NCBI RefSeq assembly: GCF_900116445.1
Contig: NZ_FPBH01000001.1
Location: 248,001-312,000, forward strand
DNA length: 64,000 nucleotides
Reading direction: 5' to 3'
Source of the DNA: Paraburkholderia aspalathi
GTDB taxonomy: Bacteria > Pseudomonadota > Gammaproteobacteria > Burkholderiales > Burkholderiaceae
Positions within the stretch are counted from its first letter, which is position 1. Each line of letters opens with the position of its first letter. The position numbers were made by a program, and so were the translations under genes. This document shows, in pieces, positions 56,601 to 63,560 of the stretch. The notes under the pieces were generated by a model. The model made no database searches and was not told where the DNA came from. It saw only the letters and a program-made list of their open reading frames with translations.

Positions 56601-57598
56601 ATGGCGTCGCCATTTGCCAGGGCCTCGCCGCCGCGCGGAATGCGGTAGCAGCAGGAAAAGGTCGTGTTCTCGGTCGGACCATAGCCGTTGACGATCTGCA
56701 GCCCGGGATGGGCCTCCATGACTTTGCGTACGTGGACGGGCGACAGCACATCCCCGCCAGTCAGCACCTCCTTGAGCGGAAGAAAGGCTTCCAGCCGATA
56801 GTCGGCGAGCGCGTTGAAGAGGCCGGCCGTGAACCAGGCGCTCGTCACGCCGAGTCGCGCAATCTCGGAGGCGACGGTGTCAAGCGAGGGTTGAACCTCG
56901 TTGATGATAGCGGCACAGCCACCGTTCAGTAGCGGCCCCCAGATCTCCAGCGTACTTGCATCGAACGCGAGCGGTGCGAGGTTGAGGAACCGCGTCTGCG
57001 ACGACAGGTCAGCGAAGTTCTGGCCATGCACCAGGCGCAGAATCGCGCGGTGCGGCACGATCACGCCCTTGGGTTTGCCGGTCGAGCCGGAGGTGTACAT
57101 GATGTAGGCAGGGTCGTTGCCACCGGAAGCCTGGAGCGCAGCGGGATCGGCAGCCTCCGACGATGCCACGAGATCCGCCAGATCGACCAACGCCCCATTC
57201 AGGTCGCCAACGCTGGCGAGAGCAGCCTCTTCTGCGACGATGAGCTTGGGCAAGCAATCGGCAACGATGAAATCGAGCTGCGCCCGGGGATAGGCCGGAT
57301 CCAGCGGCACATAGACGGCTCCCAGACGCAGGATCGCCAGAATCAAAGCCAGCGTGTCCCGACTGCGCGGAACCATGATGGCGCAGCGGTCGCCTCGCTC
57401 CAGTCCCATACGGTACAGGACGGTAGCAAGACGGGCCGAACGTTCGCCGAGCGCGGCATAACTTTCTTCACCCGTCGCGTCGATCGCAGCAAGATGATTG
57501 CCAAACGCCGCACATCCGGCATCGAAGCGCTCTGCCACACCAGGTACATGATCCGGCCCGCTCGGCAAGTCGCCTAAATATCCATCTCTGTGTGACAT
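47651..57598 (-). CDS. Hybrid NRPS-PKS megasynthase A-T-KS-AT-ACP-AMT-C-A-T
   Basis: 3315 aa. Order and key residues: A1 (20-520; YTSGSTG from 168); T1 with Ser562; KS (620-1060) with Cys795 in TACSTS and HGTATPLGDP/KANVGHLD; AT with Ser1246 (GHSVGE) and malonyl-type HAFH 1342-1345; ACP Ser1579; Pro/Ala-rich linker 1630-1760; class III aminotransferase with PLP Lys2041; C with HHIVCDG at 2357-2363; A2 (FTSGSTG from 2832); T2 Ser3250. There is no KR, DH, ER or E domain. Reading the specificity positions gives D-A-L-W-L-G-G-T-F for A1 (valine-like) and D-I-L-Q-L-G-L-I-W for A2 (glycine). Expected logic: amino acid, malonyl extension, amination of the beta-keto group, then glycine. RBS GGAG nine bases before the ATG. 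Confidence 0.95.
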   Translation of the reverse strand: MSHRDGYLGDLPSGPDHVPGVAERFDAGCAAFGNHLAAIDATGEESYAALGERSARLATVLYRMGLERGDRCAIMVPRSRDTLALILAILRLGAVYVPLDPAYPRAQLDFIVADCLPKLIVAEEAALASVGDLNGALVDLADLVASSEAADPAALQASGGNDPAYIMYTSGSTGKPKGVIVPHRAILRLVHGQNFADLSSQTRFLNLAPLAFDASTLEIWGPLLNGGCAAIINEVQPSLDTVASEIARLGVTSAWFTAGLFNALADYRLEAFLPLKEVLTGGDVLSPVHVRKVMEAHPGLQIVNGYGPTENTTFSCCYRIPRGGEALANGDAIPIGDAIAGTLVYILDDKFVPVGEGEVGELVVGGEGVALGYLNRPELTAEKFVDDVFTPGAKLYRTGDLVRRRPDGAIDFLGRNDRQIKIAGKRIELDEIEHALRAAPGAADAVAVAFESRRGKSIAGFVKADVTTAAVLLDGIRAYLKAALPDYMMPAELRILPAFPLTPNGKVDRKALLAGLDTPAAAPAAPEPIDDNIAAKLAAVFEGLLGNPVDRRSNFFDLGLRSLDLMKAHAIIMRDVAAKVALVDLFRHPNVEALATHLRATLGVVKDEAIRLRRDTQGGAVAVIGMSGRFPGARNVSELWANILAGRDCITHFDVTELEDSFDENARREERYVKAKPILSDVDRFDAGFFGMLAREAALTDPQQRLFLQIAWEAFEDAGYDPATIAGAVGVFAGTSMNTYFLKHVLSDRGVIDEFTSQFQIGEYQKLVGAGDFVATRTAYKLGLTGPAISVQTACSTSMTAIGLAVENLRSGRCDMALAGGVSVTFPQKRGYFYEEGGMGAPDGVCRPFDAGASGTVFGSGAGVVLLKRLEDAIADEDPIYAVIRGVGINNDGSDKVGFTAPSVDAQARAIAIAHAEAGIDPASIGYVEAHGTATPLGDPIEFAGLVQAFRLGGVEGGQFCALGSAKANVGHLDAAAGVTGFIAAALALRDRVLPPLLHFRSPNPAIDSANSPFFFNAAASPWADGPAPRRAGVSSFGVGGTNVHVVLEEAPCRANAACESQEAPQEGLQILPLSARSAAALERTKAYLASHLAAHSGLSLADVAATLQTGRRSFTHRAVVIAESLDQAQAKLQKGAIEAQAPQAAPAVVFMFPGQGAQYPGMGEALYRTEPVYRQWIDKGAEALAPHVGLDIRTLLFSDAPEGDDTPHPIRSTIYAQPALFLVEYALAQLWISRGIKPTAMIGHSVGELVAACVAEAIAFEDALYLIARRGALMQSAEPGAMLVVRLSEADLVPILPDDVDLAAVNAPSLSVVAGPFAAIEAFEATLKASDIEHRRLHTSHAFHSRMMSGVVEDLARLADTLSFARPKIPYVSTVTGEWAAMDQPVPGRYWASHCRNVVRFSDALATVTAQDKPLLLEIGPGRTLSTFAMQGLPKDRYVGAIASLPDFAMRDRELSVLAEATGRLWLNGVTPNWKTVQAEAAHRVSLPTYPFEPERHWIDAPATASSSHPTTATAAIAAPVSSDAITHIAQTAMTQAVRIDRKPRLIAELASLLAEMSGEAPDTSNPDVTFWDLGYDSLFMGQVSRQLRRRYDVTISFRQIMSDYPTLPALAQFLDGALPPDPEPQIAPAAAEASPVAVAASAAPIAAAPVAVAGQAAPIMAAAPATGDIQSVFRDQLAAMQSLMSRQLEVLQGAPLAVQQPAAAIQAPAPSAALASTASAALAAASAQPTGPEIKFEENRPTRFNAYKPGATSSAQITDAQTAFIADLSARYSARTATSKSRTQSYRSVLADPRTASGFREEWKELVYPIVAQRSKGSKIWDVDGNEYIDVVNGYGQTAFGHTPDFVVEAVNAQMAEGFAIGPQSPLAGEVAQMFAEMTGHERVTFCNTGSEAVMAAMRLARTVTGKEKVVCFDGDYHGQFDEVLVKPGSEAGVPRAFPLAPGIPQSSVGNMVVLPYARSESLEWIKANIDDIAAVLIEPVQSRHPNLRPKEFVQQLREVTAANESALIVDEVVTGFRVHPAGMQGYWGIKGDMATYGKVVGGGLPVGVLAGTAQFMDALDGGQWQFGDASVPEVPPTFFAGTFVRHPVVLAAMKAVLLHLKEAGPALQESLGARMNGLVQRINAHLEKVGIATRAESFSSWFYISFAGEDRLGSLFYAYMRYLGVHIMEGFPCFLTTSHSDDDIRKIGDAFVESISALQSVGILGGTKDALALTSPAGHQPLVESPLTEPQKEIWMSAQLGNEASLAFNESFTLELTGHLNEAAFERAFAATIARHDALRARFSRVGDKMFADAATTVPLEKIDLSGHPDATGELQTFIDAEAREVFDLTRAPLVSAALVRLEAQKWAFVFTAHHIVCDGWSINIILRDLGALYAAGISGKEPELDEVQSFLAFAKAQDEAGVDKETRDFWLNLHRDPAPQLDLPGDRPRPEFKSFRGASTTRQLGANLLKQVKAASSKQGCSLFATLLGAFQVLFGRLSGNDDVVVAAPMAGQSQAGEALLVGHCVNFLPLRVRFDCNKPFAAHMKAVRDHVFDAGDRQNYTYGALVRDLGIKRDFNRLPLTDLQFNLEKVDELLDMAGVATHFTPNAKAYSNFDLFLNVIESPQGLRLDCDFNTDVYNESTVGRWLGYYETLLAAIAHDATTPVAALPLLSETEIHHLRDELNASQRDYDLSQTVPAMIAAQARQTPDTTAVSDEAESLAYRELDARASQIARRLVAAGIAPRGRVAIAMDRTAMTVAAMIGVWRAGCAYVPLDMTMPPARLRQILDGADIAAILSDAGSRTVLEPGEHRVLELEALLEEYDDDEDSGDEAVTLPVVSDADSAYVIFTSGSTGQPKGVEIGHRALSNFLLSMAQAPGFTARDRVVAVTTFSFDISGLELFLPLIVGGQTFIAGHAEVRTGYELVTRLKDEAATVLQATPSLWRMLLEAGFKAPKGFKILCGGEPLPRDLADDLLATGAQVWNLYGPTETTIWSSALRVVANGPVVIGAPIANTDLHVLTDDLHLAPEGVSGELWIGGEGLAKGYFNRPDLTDAAFRPVAIEGAAPRRLYRTGDLAKRLADGSLLHLGRRDQQIKLRGFRIEIEDIEAALRKAPGVAAAAVALHTVNDSPRLVGYIVETAFDKTDQGAIAAHVAGQLPAYMVPTLWMTLDALPQTSNGKLDRKALPVPTPDMVATPVRQPHAALTVVPQASMPAGSVATPIELPAVPAEAATVTPTQATIAAIWGEVLGLQHIGIDQQFFSLGADSLQLFRIVARMNERGLGVDARQLMKNVTIAELAVSLDGTQENELMEAPAVARPSILNFKRRIAEGA

Positions 57599-58077
57599 TT
57601 GCCGATCTCCAATAATTTAGGTGAAGGCCTTGTACTGAGCTACGCCTGGCGTTAAGCGCGCAGCGAGCGTACTTAGCGGCGGCCAGTCACAGGAGGCGCA
57701 AGCAGCACGAGGCCATCCGTGCCAGATCCGCGTCTCAAAACGCGAAATTTGCTGTAAGTGGAAGTTAATCTTCCGCGGCTTGCCTATCCGTACGCCGTCG
57801 CACACACGGACGATGCAACAACACATCGCCCCGAAGAGTTCGCGCGCCCAGAGCGTGTCGGGCACTTTCGCTTAAACCTGGAATGTGGCGGGAAGACAGA
57901 CCGCACGCGATATTCGCGTCACGTTTCGGAAGAAGAATGGAGCTAAGCCGCTCGATATGGCGCAAGTAGATGCGTCGTGGCGCGCTGTGGCGTATACGGC
58001 TCTAACTATGCGCGCCAGTGCAGGTTATTGAGGCGCCTTCGCAGGGCGGGCCGTTTCTCTGACGCAGATGCCGTCCG
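57599..58077. other. Upstream region of the megasynthase
   Basis: No gene is seen. It holds the promoter/leader of the NRPS-PKS operon on the minus strand, unless the operon starts at the PPTase, and the 40-bp repeat copy 2. Confidence 0.5.
57783..57822 (-). repeat. 40-bp repeat, copy 2 (NRPS-PKS)
   Basis: Reverse complement begins GTTGTTGCATCG and ends GTGTGTGCGACGGCGTACGG-ATAGG, 36 of 40 positions equal to 26273-26312. It lies 185 bp before the megasynthase ATG and points towards it. Confidence 0.65.
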
Positions 58078-58788
58078 TCAATTCATTTCGACAATCGACC
58101 AGTCCGTGCGTCGGGCCGCTACCGCTCCTGCGCAAGTCGGACTGGATGACAGGGTGCAAATGCGCCAATGCGTCGCTTCCTCCGCCTCGCCGCCGACGAA
58201 GCGAGGCATCGTGTCGCCACGGATGGAAAGATCGAACTCGAAATGGGCCGGTGGCAGGATAAAGCCGGTGCCGAGAGCTTTCAAGCAGGCCTCTTTGCGC
58301 GCCCAGCTTTCAAAGAAGACATTTTGCCGTTCTGTATCGGGCAACGCGGTGAACTCCGCGCGCTCCCGGGTGGAGAATACGTCGAGCGGCATACTCTCCT
58401 CGATTGGGCGGAGTTGTTCTACGTCGATGCCGACCTCGAAACCGCTCGAGATTGCGAGAGCTGCTGCGTTCTCGCTGTGACTGAGGTTGAAGCAGATCCT
58501 CCACCCAGGAGGCTGGCTCGTGCAGAAAGGTTTGCCATCCGAACCATAAGCTAGGGCGACCTCCCGCGGTGATAGCCCGAGATAGCGGCTGAGGAGCCGC
58601 CTGAGTTCGCCGCGTCCTGCCACGAAGCGACGGCGATGCCGTTCGAAGCGGAATTTGTCGGCGCGCTCGCGCTCTTGCGCCGATAGCATTTCCCAGTACT
58701 GGTCAACATCACCACTGCAGACATCGAGATCCCACTGCCAGACATGCACTTCTTGCGCAGAGGGCGGTGTAAGGAGAGAAGAGGACAT
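58078..58788 (-). CDS. Sfp-type 4'-phosphopantetheinyl transferase
   Basis: 236 aa. Motifs of the Sfp/EntD class: RFVAGRGELRRLLSRYLG, GSDGKPF, ICFNLSHSENAAALAIS, GIDVEQL (metal-binding Asp) and FFESWARKEACLKALGTG (with the W-x-x-K-E-x-x-x-K core). It converts the three carrier domains of the megasynthase from apo to holo form by attaching phosphopantetheine from CoA. It is upstream of the megasynthase on the same strand, as is usual for such clusters. Confidence 0.95.
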   Translation of the reverse strand: MSSSLLTPPSAQEVHVWQWDLDVCSGDVDQYWEMLSAQERERADKFRFERHRRRFVAGRGELRRLLSRYLGLSPREVALAYGSDGKPFCTSQPPGWRICFNLSHSENAAALAISSGFEVGIDVEQLRPIEESMPLDVFSTRERAEFTALPDTERQNVFFESWARKEACLKALGTGFILPPAHFEFDLSIRGDTMPRFVGGEAEEATHWRICTLSSSPTCAGAVAARRTDWSIVEMN

Positions 58789-58969
58789 TGAGAGCCTGGA
58801 TTCGACTGGCGCTGGGGCTTCCTGATTCTACAGGATCAACATCAGCGGGCGGCGTGCCCCCTGATGTTGATCAGTCTTCAACCGCGACCCGTCGATCGCA
58901 ATTTACGCGGGATTGTTGGGCAACCCACGGAACGTTGCGGGGAGACCGTTTTACGATTCGTCACAGCGT

Positions 58970-59324
58970 ATCGCGCCGCCAGTTGCCGCGATGGCGCTGC
59001 ACGGCTTGCGTCGCTCGAACGAGCGCAAGTACGTTGCGACAACGAACTCGAATCATGGCTTGCCGGTCGCGCCGAATCTGCTGGCGCGCAACTTCATCGC
59101 GATAGACGGGCTACATCACCTACGTGGCGGCGACCGAACGCTGGCTTTCCCTAAGAGCACTTCATTCTTGACGTACCTGGTCGTCGCCATCGACCTGTTC
59201 AGCAGGCAGATGATGAGCTGGTCGATGCACTCGCACACGAGGGCTTAATCCGACATTGAACTATGTCAGCACCATGTTGTTCGAGAAGAACGGGGTCGAA
59301 ACTCAGTATTGGAAAGCGATTTGA
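58970..59324 (+). pseudogene. Decayed IS3-family transposase (OrfB)
   Basis: Successive frames give RKYVATTNSNHGLPVAPNLL-ARNF, then GYITYVAATERWLSL in another frame, then YLVVAIDLFSRQMMSWSMHS, and finally a C-terminal piece LNYVSTMLFEKNGVETQ (59256-59324). This is the rve/DDE region of IS3-group OrfB with at least two frameshifts and a central deletion. No intact ends are seen. 59325-59448 is AT-rich without features. Confidence 0.7.
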
Positions 59325-59448
59325 CAGTATTTATTTTGTAATTCGTAAAATATTGGAATGGCAAGTGTAATTAATCTGCCTGCCAGGTGAAACCGGATAT
59401 TTTTTATTTGTGTGAGGATTTTTTCGAAATTTAGATTCGAGGTGTGGG

Positions 59449-60381
59449 ATGGGGCGTGATTGTGATGATGTCTATGGTGTTAGTGTGATAATTCCGCACT
59501 ACAATAGCCCTGATTTGCTTTGGGTGGCTATAGAATCAATATCTAGCCAGACAGTTGTTCCGCGAGAAATTATTGTTATAGATGATGCATCGGGGTTGCA
59601 GTTCGAGTTGCCGAGTCATTGTGGAGATGAGATTTCATTGCGTTTGATTCGCGAGCCCGTGAATCGTGGGGCGGCGTGGTGTCGAAACAGAGGCATTGAG
59701 GAAGCTACCGGTGATCTGATTGCTTTTGTAGACGCGGATGACCGATGGCTTCCGAACAAGCTTGAACGATGCATCGCGGCGTTCGGCCCCAAGCCTCCTG
59801 AGAATGAAGCGAAGGTGTTGTTCAGTAACGTGATGCTAACCGACGGAAACCGGCGCACGGTGGGCAACCGGTCTCCATATCATGGTCAATCGATGCTTGA
59901 TTTCATTTTATTGGAGGGAGGGTATATTCAAACTTCTTCTATCATGATGTGGCGTCATCAATATCCGTTAATTAGCTTCGATGCATCTTTGCGTCGTCAT
60001 CAAGATTGGGATTTTGCCATTAACGCTGAAATGGCTGGCTGCGTATTCATATATTTGCACGATCCTCTGGTGGAGTATTCTTTGAGTGGGGGTGCGAATA
60101 GAATATCGGGAGCGACTAATTGTGAGCCAAGTCTGGCGTTTTTTGAAAAATATAATAAATTTATGTCAAATGGGCATGTTTCTTCATTGGTGTTTAATGT
60201 TCTGATTTACAAGAACCTGAGTATTGTCTTAAGGCTTAATATCGTCGGAAGAATAATATTGAGGGAGATAAGAATTCCGAGCAAGGGGTGGATGTTGTCG
60301 TTTGTGCGTTTGGTTATCGGAAGGGGTGGTGTGAATTTAATAAAACAGGTGAGGCGGAAAATTCAGATTCCGAGGTCGTGA
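59449..60381 (+). CDS. GT2-family glycosyltransferase, AT-rich (probably acquired)
   Basis: 310 aa. GT-A motifs VSVIIPHYNSPDLLWVAIES, IDDASG, NRGAAWCRNRGIEEATGDL, and FVDADDRWLPNKLE with the D-x-D metal site; WDFAINAEMAGCVFIYLHD follows. Codon use is much richer in A and T than in all neighbours, especially from 59900 on. It lies between an IS3 remnant and a group II intron remnant, so horizontal transfer is likely. It might still act on the local EPS. Confidence 0.85.
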   Translation: MGRDCDDVYGVSVIIPHYNSPDLLWVAIESISSQTVVPREIIVIDDASGLQFELPSHCGDEISLRLIREPVNRGAAWCRNRGIEEATGDLIAFVDADDRWLPNKLERCIAAFGPKPPENEAKVLFSNVMLTDGNRRTVGNRSPYHGQSMLDFILLEGGYIQTSSIMMWRHQYPLISFDASLRRHQDWDFAINAEMAGCVFIYLHDPLVEYSLSGGANRISGATNCEPSLAFFEKYNKFMSNGHVSSLVFNVLIYKNLSIVLRLNIVGRIILREIRIPSKGWMLSFVRLVIGRGGVNLIKQVRRKIQIPRS

Positions 60382-60389
60382 CCGCTGCC

Positions 60390-60660
60390 GTGAGGCGCGG
60401 CGACGCGATCGCAACGCTGAATCCGGTGCTACGGGGCTGGACCGCGTACTTCCGGCTAACGGAGGTCAAAGGGGTGTTGCAGGATTTGGACGGGTGAATA
60501 CGACGCAAACTGCGCTGCCTGCGATGGCGGCAACGGACGCGCCCGGCTACCCGAAACAGGACGCTACAGGTTCGCGGGCTGGACTCGCTGCGGTCGTGGA
60601 AATCGGCCAACAATGGCCGAGATCCCTGGTGGAACGCTAGCGCGAACCCTATGAACGCGG
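60390..60660 (+). pseudogene. Group II intron reverse transcriptase/maturase, C-terminal remnant
   Basis: The frame reads LNPVLRGWTAYFRLTEVKGV-LQDLDG, a TGA where family members have Trp, then IRRKLRCLRWRQRTRP, LDSLRSWKSANNGRDPWWNA. This is the maturase-specific end of intron-encoded proteins (RGWxNYYR, WIRRRLR, PWWNAG). No N-terminal RT domain is present, and the stop breaks the frame. 60661-60821 shows no further gene. Confidence 0.8.
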
Positions 60661-60821
60661 CCAGTAGGCAGTCACACGTTCATTCCTGCAACGGGTACTC
60701 GCCTGATGGCTGCGTCCGGGGACAGGGGCGTCCCCCTGCGAAGCAAGGATATTGAAGTCAATATTCGACAGGCATGATGTCGGCTTCGCTGCGGCGCCTG
60801 ACGAAAGACGAACTTTACCGC

Positions 60822-61556
60822 CTAGCTCGCCGTCTCGGCTTGTTGCAGGCGCGGCAGCAGCCGGTCGAACTCGCGCTTCACGAGCCCATAACATTCGCAT
60901 GCGCGCGATTCCAGCGCCTTGCGGTCGAGCACTTTGATATGGCCGCGGCTGTGATGAATCAGGCCTTCGTCATGCAGCTTGCCCGCTGCTTCGGTGATGC
61001 CCTCACGGCGTACGCCAAGCATATCCGCGATCAATTGCTGCGTGACGGTCAACTCGTTTGAGGCGACGCGATCGATCTCGATCAGCAGCCAGCGGCACAA
61101 CTGCTTGTTCAGCGAATGATGGCGATTGCACGCGGCTGTCTGTGCCACCTGGGTCAACAGCGCATGCATGTAGAGCATCATCAGACGGCGCACCAGGTCG
61201 GAGCGTGTGAAATGCAGGCGGAGCGCTTGCGCTGTCATACGGTAAGCGAAACCGGCACTTTGCACCTGCACGCGGTTAGGCATGGTTTCGCCACCCGTCA
61301 ATACCGGAACGCCTGTCATACCTTCTCGTCCAACCGCAGCAATTTCGACCGAGCTACCGTCTTCCATTGTCGACAACATCGAGATGATCGCGGTGGTCGG
61401 AAAATAGACGTGATGGATACGTTGCCCGGAGTCGCACAGGAGTTGCTCAGTGCGCAGATGAACGAGTTCGAGATGAGGGGCCATTGCTTGCCACTCGTAG
61501 GAGGGCAGTGCGCCAAGCAAATGATTGCCGTGCAGATCGGATTGAAGTGTGAGCAT
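60822..61556 (-). CDS. Crp/Fnr-family transcriptional regulator
   Basis: 244 aa. Cyclic-nucleotide-binding-like beta-roll (20-120: RTEQLLCDSGQRIHHVYFPT, GSSVEIAAVGREGMTGVPVL) without the cAMP-binding Arg motif in canonical form and without FNR-type N-terminal cysteines. Dimer helix, then the winged HTH ELTVTQQLIADMLGVRREGITEAAGKLHDEG in part. Ligand unknown. It is near the EPS precursor gene at 63561, whose upstream region has an FNR-like box. Confidence 0.88.
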   Translation of the reverse strand: MLTLQSDLHGNHLLGALPSYEWQAMAPHLELVHLRTEQLLCDSGQRIHHVYFPTTAIISMLSTMEDGSSVEIAAVGREGMTGVPVLTGGETMPNRVQVQSAGFAYRMTAQALRLHFTRSDLVRRLMMLYMHALLTQVAQTAACNRHHSLNKQLCRWLLIEIDRVASNELTVTQQLIADMLGVRREGITEAAGKLHDEGLIHHSRGHIKVLDRKALESRACECYGLVKREFDRLLPRLQQAETAS

Positions 61557-62719
61557 GATTGGTCCTCGCGCGGAGCCGCGTGAGGCAGCCCCCTGATTTT
61601 CTACCCGTCGCTGCGTCCGTGTCGTGCTGCCGCCTGGCGAGCGGCTATGGATACGCAGTGCGGGCCCCGTATGGCCTTTGTGCGCCGACGTTGTTTTGGG
61701 TTGTGTACGCTGGCGCTCGTGTTGCGCTTCTCATTTAGCGAGGATTGTGCCAGTGAGGTCGGAATCGAGCACTGGTGCGGCGCAGCGAAGCAAACAATGA
61801 CGTGTCGCGCTGCAAAATATGCGTTTTTGTTTCAGTTCTGCACCAGGCCCCCGCCTGCCCGGTTCCTCGCCGGAGGTATTTTCCTGGCCCAAGTCATTGA
61901 TCGGATTGGGATAGCACGTGTCAGACAGGTGGCGGCGCGGCGCGAATCAACGCCTGGACGCTAGCTGGACGGGCATCAAGCCCGGTCGTCCAGGATGGTT
62001 CAGAAATGATTCAGATGTGTTCCACGGGTTGAGTGGGCTGACGCACGGAAGCGATTTTTGGCGAGCTATTCGATGTCGACGCAACCTTTTCGGGGTGGCC
62101 GGAAAGAAACGTATAGAGCGAGGTTTTATGCGCGTTCCGGGCCAGTTGGGCGGTCCAGCGGATAGCGTCAGCGGTGGAAAAACGGTGCGTCAGTATTGAT
62201 TCCGCCCACCTCGCGTTCGGGTGCGGCTTCTGTATCGTCCGCTTTAAACGGCGCCCGTGGGATCGTTCCCGGACACATAACGCGCGTTGCTTCGGCGATT
62301 AGTTGCCAGCCGCCAGCCGCCAGCCGCCAGCGGTCACTCCGAGCGTCGCCGTGAGGCGGGTGTGGTGGCGTTCAATAGGGCCTTGATTCTGCAGACGGAA
62401 CGCTTGCGACCAGGTCCGTGCGTTGGCTGGATCGCGAAGTGTCGCAATTGTGACGCCATGCGTGCGCGGGCCGAAGCAGCATGCGTAGGTCAAGTAGAAG
62501 AACTGTCTGAGACAGTCGGTGGCGCTGATGCACTGTTTACTGCGCGGCGTGAGGCCGATCGTGCGGGTTGCCGATGCAACCTTGATCAACTCTGTTGCTC
62601 TGGCATACGAGCTCACGTTGCGCTCGCGACGGTGCGCTTGCGCACCGAGTTTGACAGGTTGGCCGGCGTACCTTGCGTGCATGGCAACGGCCAGCTTCTG
62701 TCGAATCGCTGGGGAAATC
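61557..62719. other. Long stretch without a convincing gene
   Basis: Frames exist on both strands but none carries a recognisable family or a good start. At about 62305-62330 there is a short tandem repeat (GCCAGCC units, about four). I see no RNA gene or mobile element. Confidence 0.4.
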
Positions 62720-63256
62720 GTGATCAACTGGAAAACGCTCGAATTCGAACAGTGCACGGTACGTGAGTTGTATCTGATCATGCGTGCACGTAGCGCGGTA
62801 TTCGTTATCGAACAGTCACATTTGTGTCTCGATGCCGATGGGCGCGACGAATACGCACTCCATATTTTTGCGGCCGAAGATATATCTCGCCCGATGCCCA
62901 TCATTGCATACGCACGGGTCCGGCCTGGCGATACAGAGTACCCGCAGGTGGTGCTTGATAAGGTGCTGACAAGTCCGGCGAGGCGCGGCGACGGCACGGC
63001 TGAGGTGTTGATCGAGCGAGTTCTACGGGCGACGGCGGAGCGCTGGCCGGGAACCGTTGTACGAGTGAATGCACCAGTCAGCCTGTGTGCCTTCTACGAA
63101 CAGTTCGGCTTTCGCAAGGTAGAAGGGCCGTTCCTCGACTACGGAGTGCTATCCGTCGGTTTGACATGCAGGGCGCGTAGCGATCGTGCGCCGCTGGCCT
63201 GCGGGCGGCGCCAGCGTGGCATATTGCCGGACGTTTGTACGTTCGAGAAACTGTAA
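62720..63256 (+). CDS. ElaA-like GNAT acetyltransferase
   Basis: 178 aa from GTG 62720, with GGGGAAA just before it. The start INWKTLEFEQCTVRELYLIM, then MRARSAVFVIEQSHLCLDAD and PIIAYARVRPG match the ElaA branch of GNAT proteins; the acetyl-CoA region is shifted from the usual RGxGxG to RRGDGTAEVLIERVL. FYEQFGFRKVEGPFLDYG is the conserved end of the fold. The last ~30 residues (CRARSDRAPLACGRRQRG) are an extra tail. Substrate unknown. Confidence 0.78.
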   Translation: MINWKTLEFEQCTVRELYLIMRARSAVFVIEQSHLCLDADGRDEYALHIFAAEDISRPMPIIAYARVRPGDTEYPQVVLDKVLTSPARRGDGTAEVLIERVLRATAERWPGTVVRVNAPVSLCAFYEQFGFRKVEGPFLDYGVLSVGLTCRARSDRAPLACGRRQRGILPDVCTFEKL

Positions 63257-63332
63257 CTTCGCTGGGTTGGCTCGCATCCGGCGTGCCGTCTGGATACCAC
63301 CCGTTCACGGCCTGTTCAGTCAGTTAGGAATA

Positions 63333-63346
63333 TTGATTAATTTCAA
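63333..63346. promoter_or_regulatory. FNR/Crp-like box upstream of manC
   Basis: TTGAT-TAAT-TTCAA has one mismatch to the FNR consensus TTGAT-N4-ATCAA. It lies about 215 bp before the manC start and in the same area as a Crp/Fnr-family gene. Binding is only inferred. Confidence 0.35.
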
Positions 63347-63503
63347 TGTCTGAGCGTAATCCATGGATGAGTGAAAATTGCGTCAAAAATCCTTCAGGGC
63401 GTTCCCGTCGATGAACGCTTAGCACGCCAGCGTGGCAGTGTTGGGGTGCGAACAGATATAGGCCGCTGATGCATGCTCCAATCAACATGTAATGCTTGCT
63501 GTG

Positions 63504-63534
63504 CCGGGTTCAATCCTCGTTGCGAGGGGCCCGG
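63504..63534 (+). promoter_or_regulatory. Hairpin in the manC leader
   Basis: CCGGG (63504-63508) with CCCGG (63530-63534), and inside it CCTCG-TTG-CGAGG (63515-63527). It ends 26 bp before the ATG, without a T-run. Could affect translation of manC. Otherwise 63257-63560 is empty. Confidence 0.35.
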
Positions 63535-63560
63535 AGTCTTCTGCATTGGGAGAGATTTGA

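Noticed and set aside
62287..62766. 159-codon frame before the ElaA-like gene
   Set aside because: No RBS, no domain and a simple tandem repeat at its start; it overlaps the supported gene in another frame.
63498..63535. tRNA-like string GGTTCAATCC before manC
   Set aside because: Only a T-loop-like piece is present; no acceptor, D or anticodon stem can be drawn. It is better explained as a simple hairpin.
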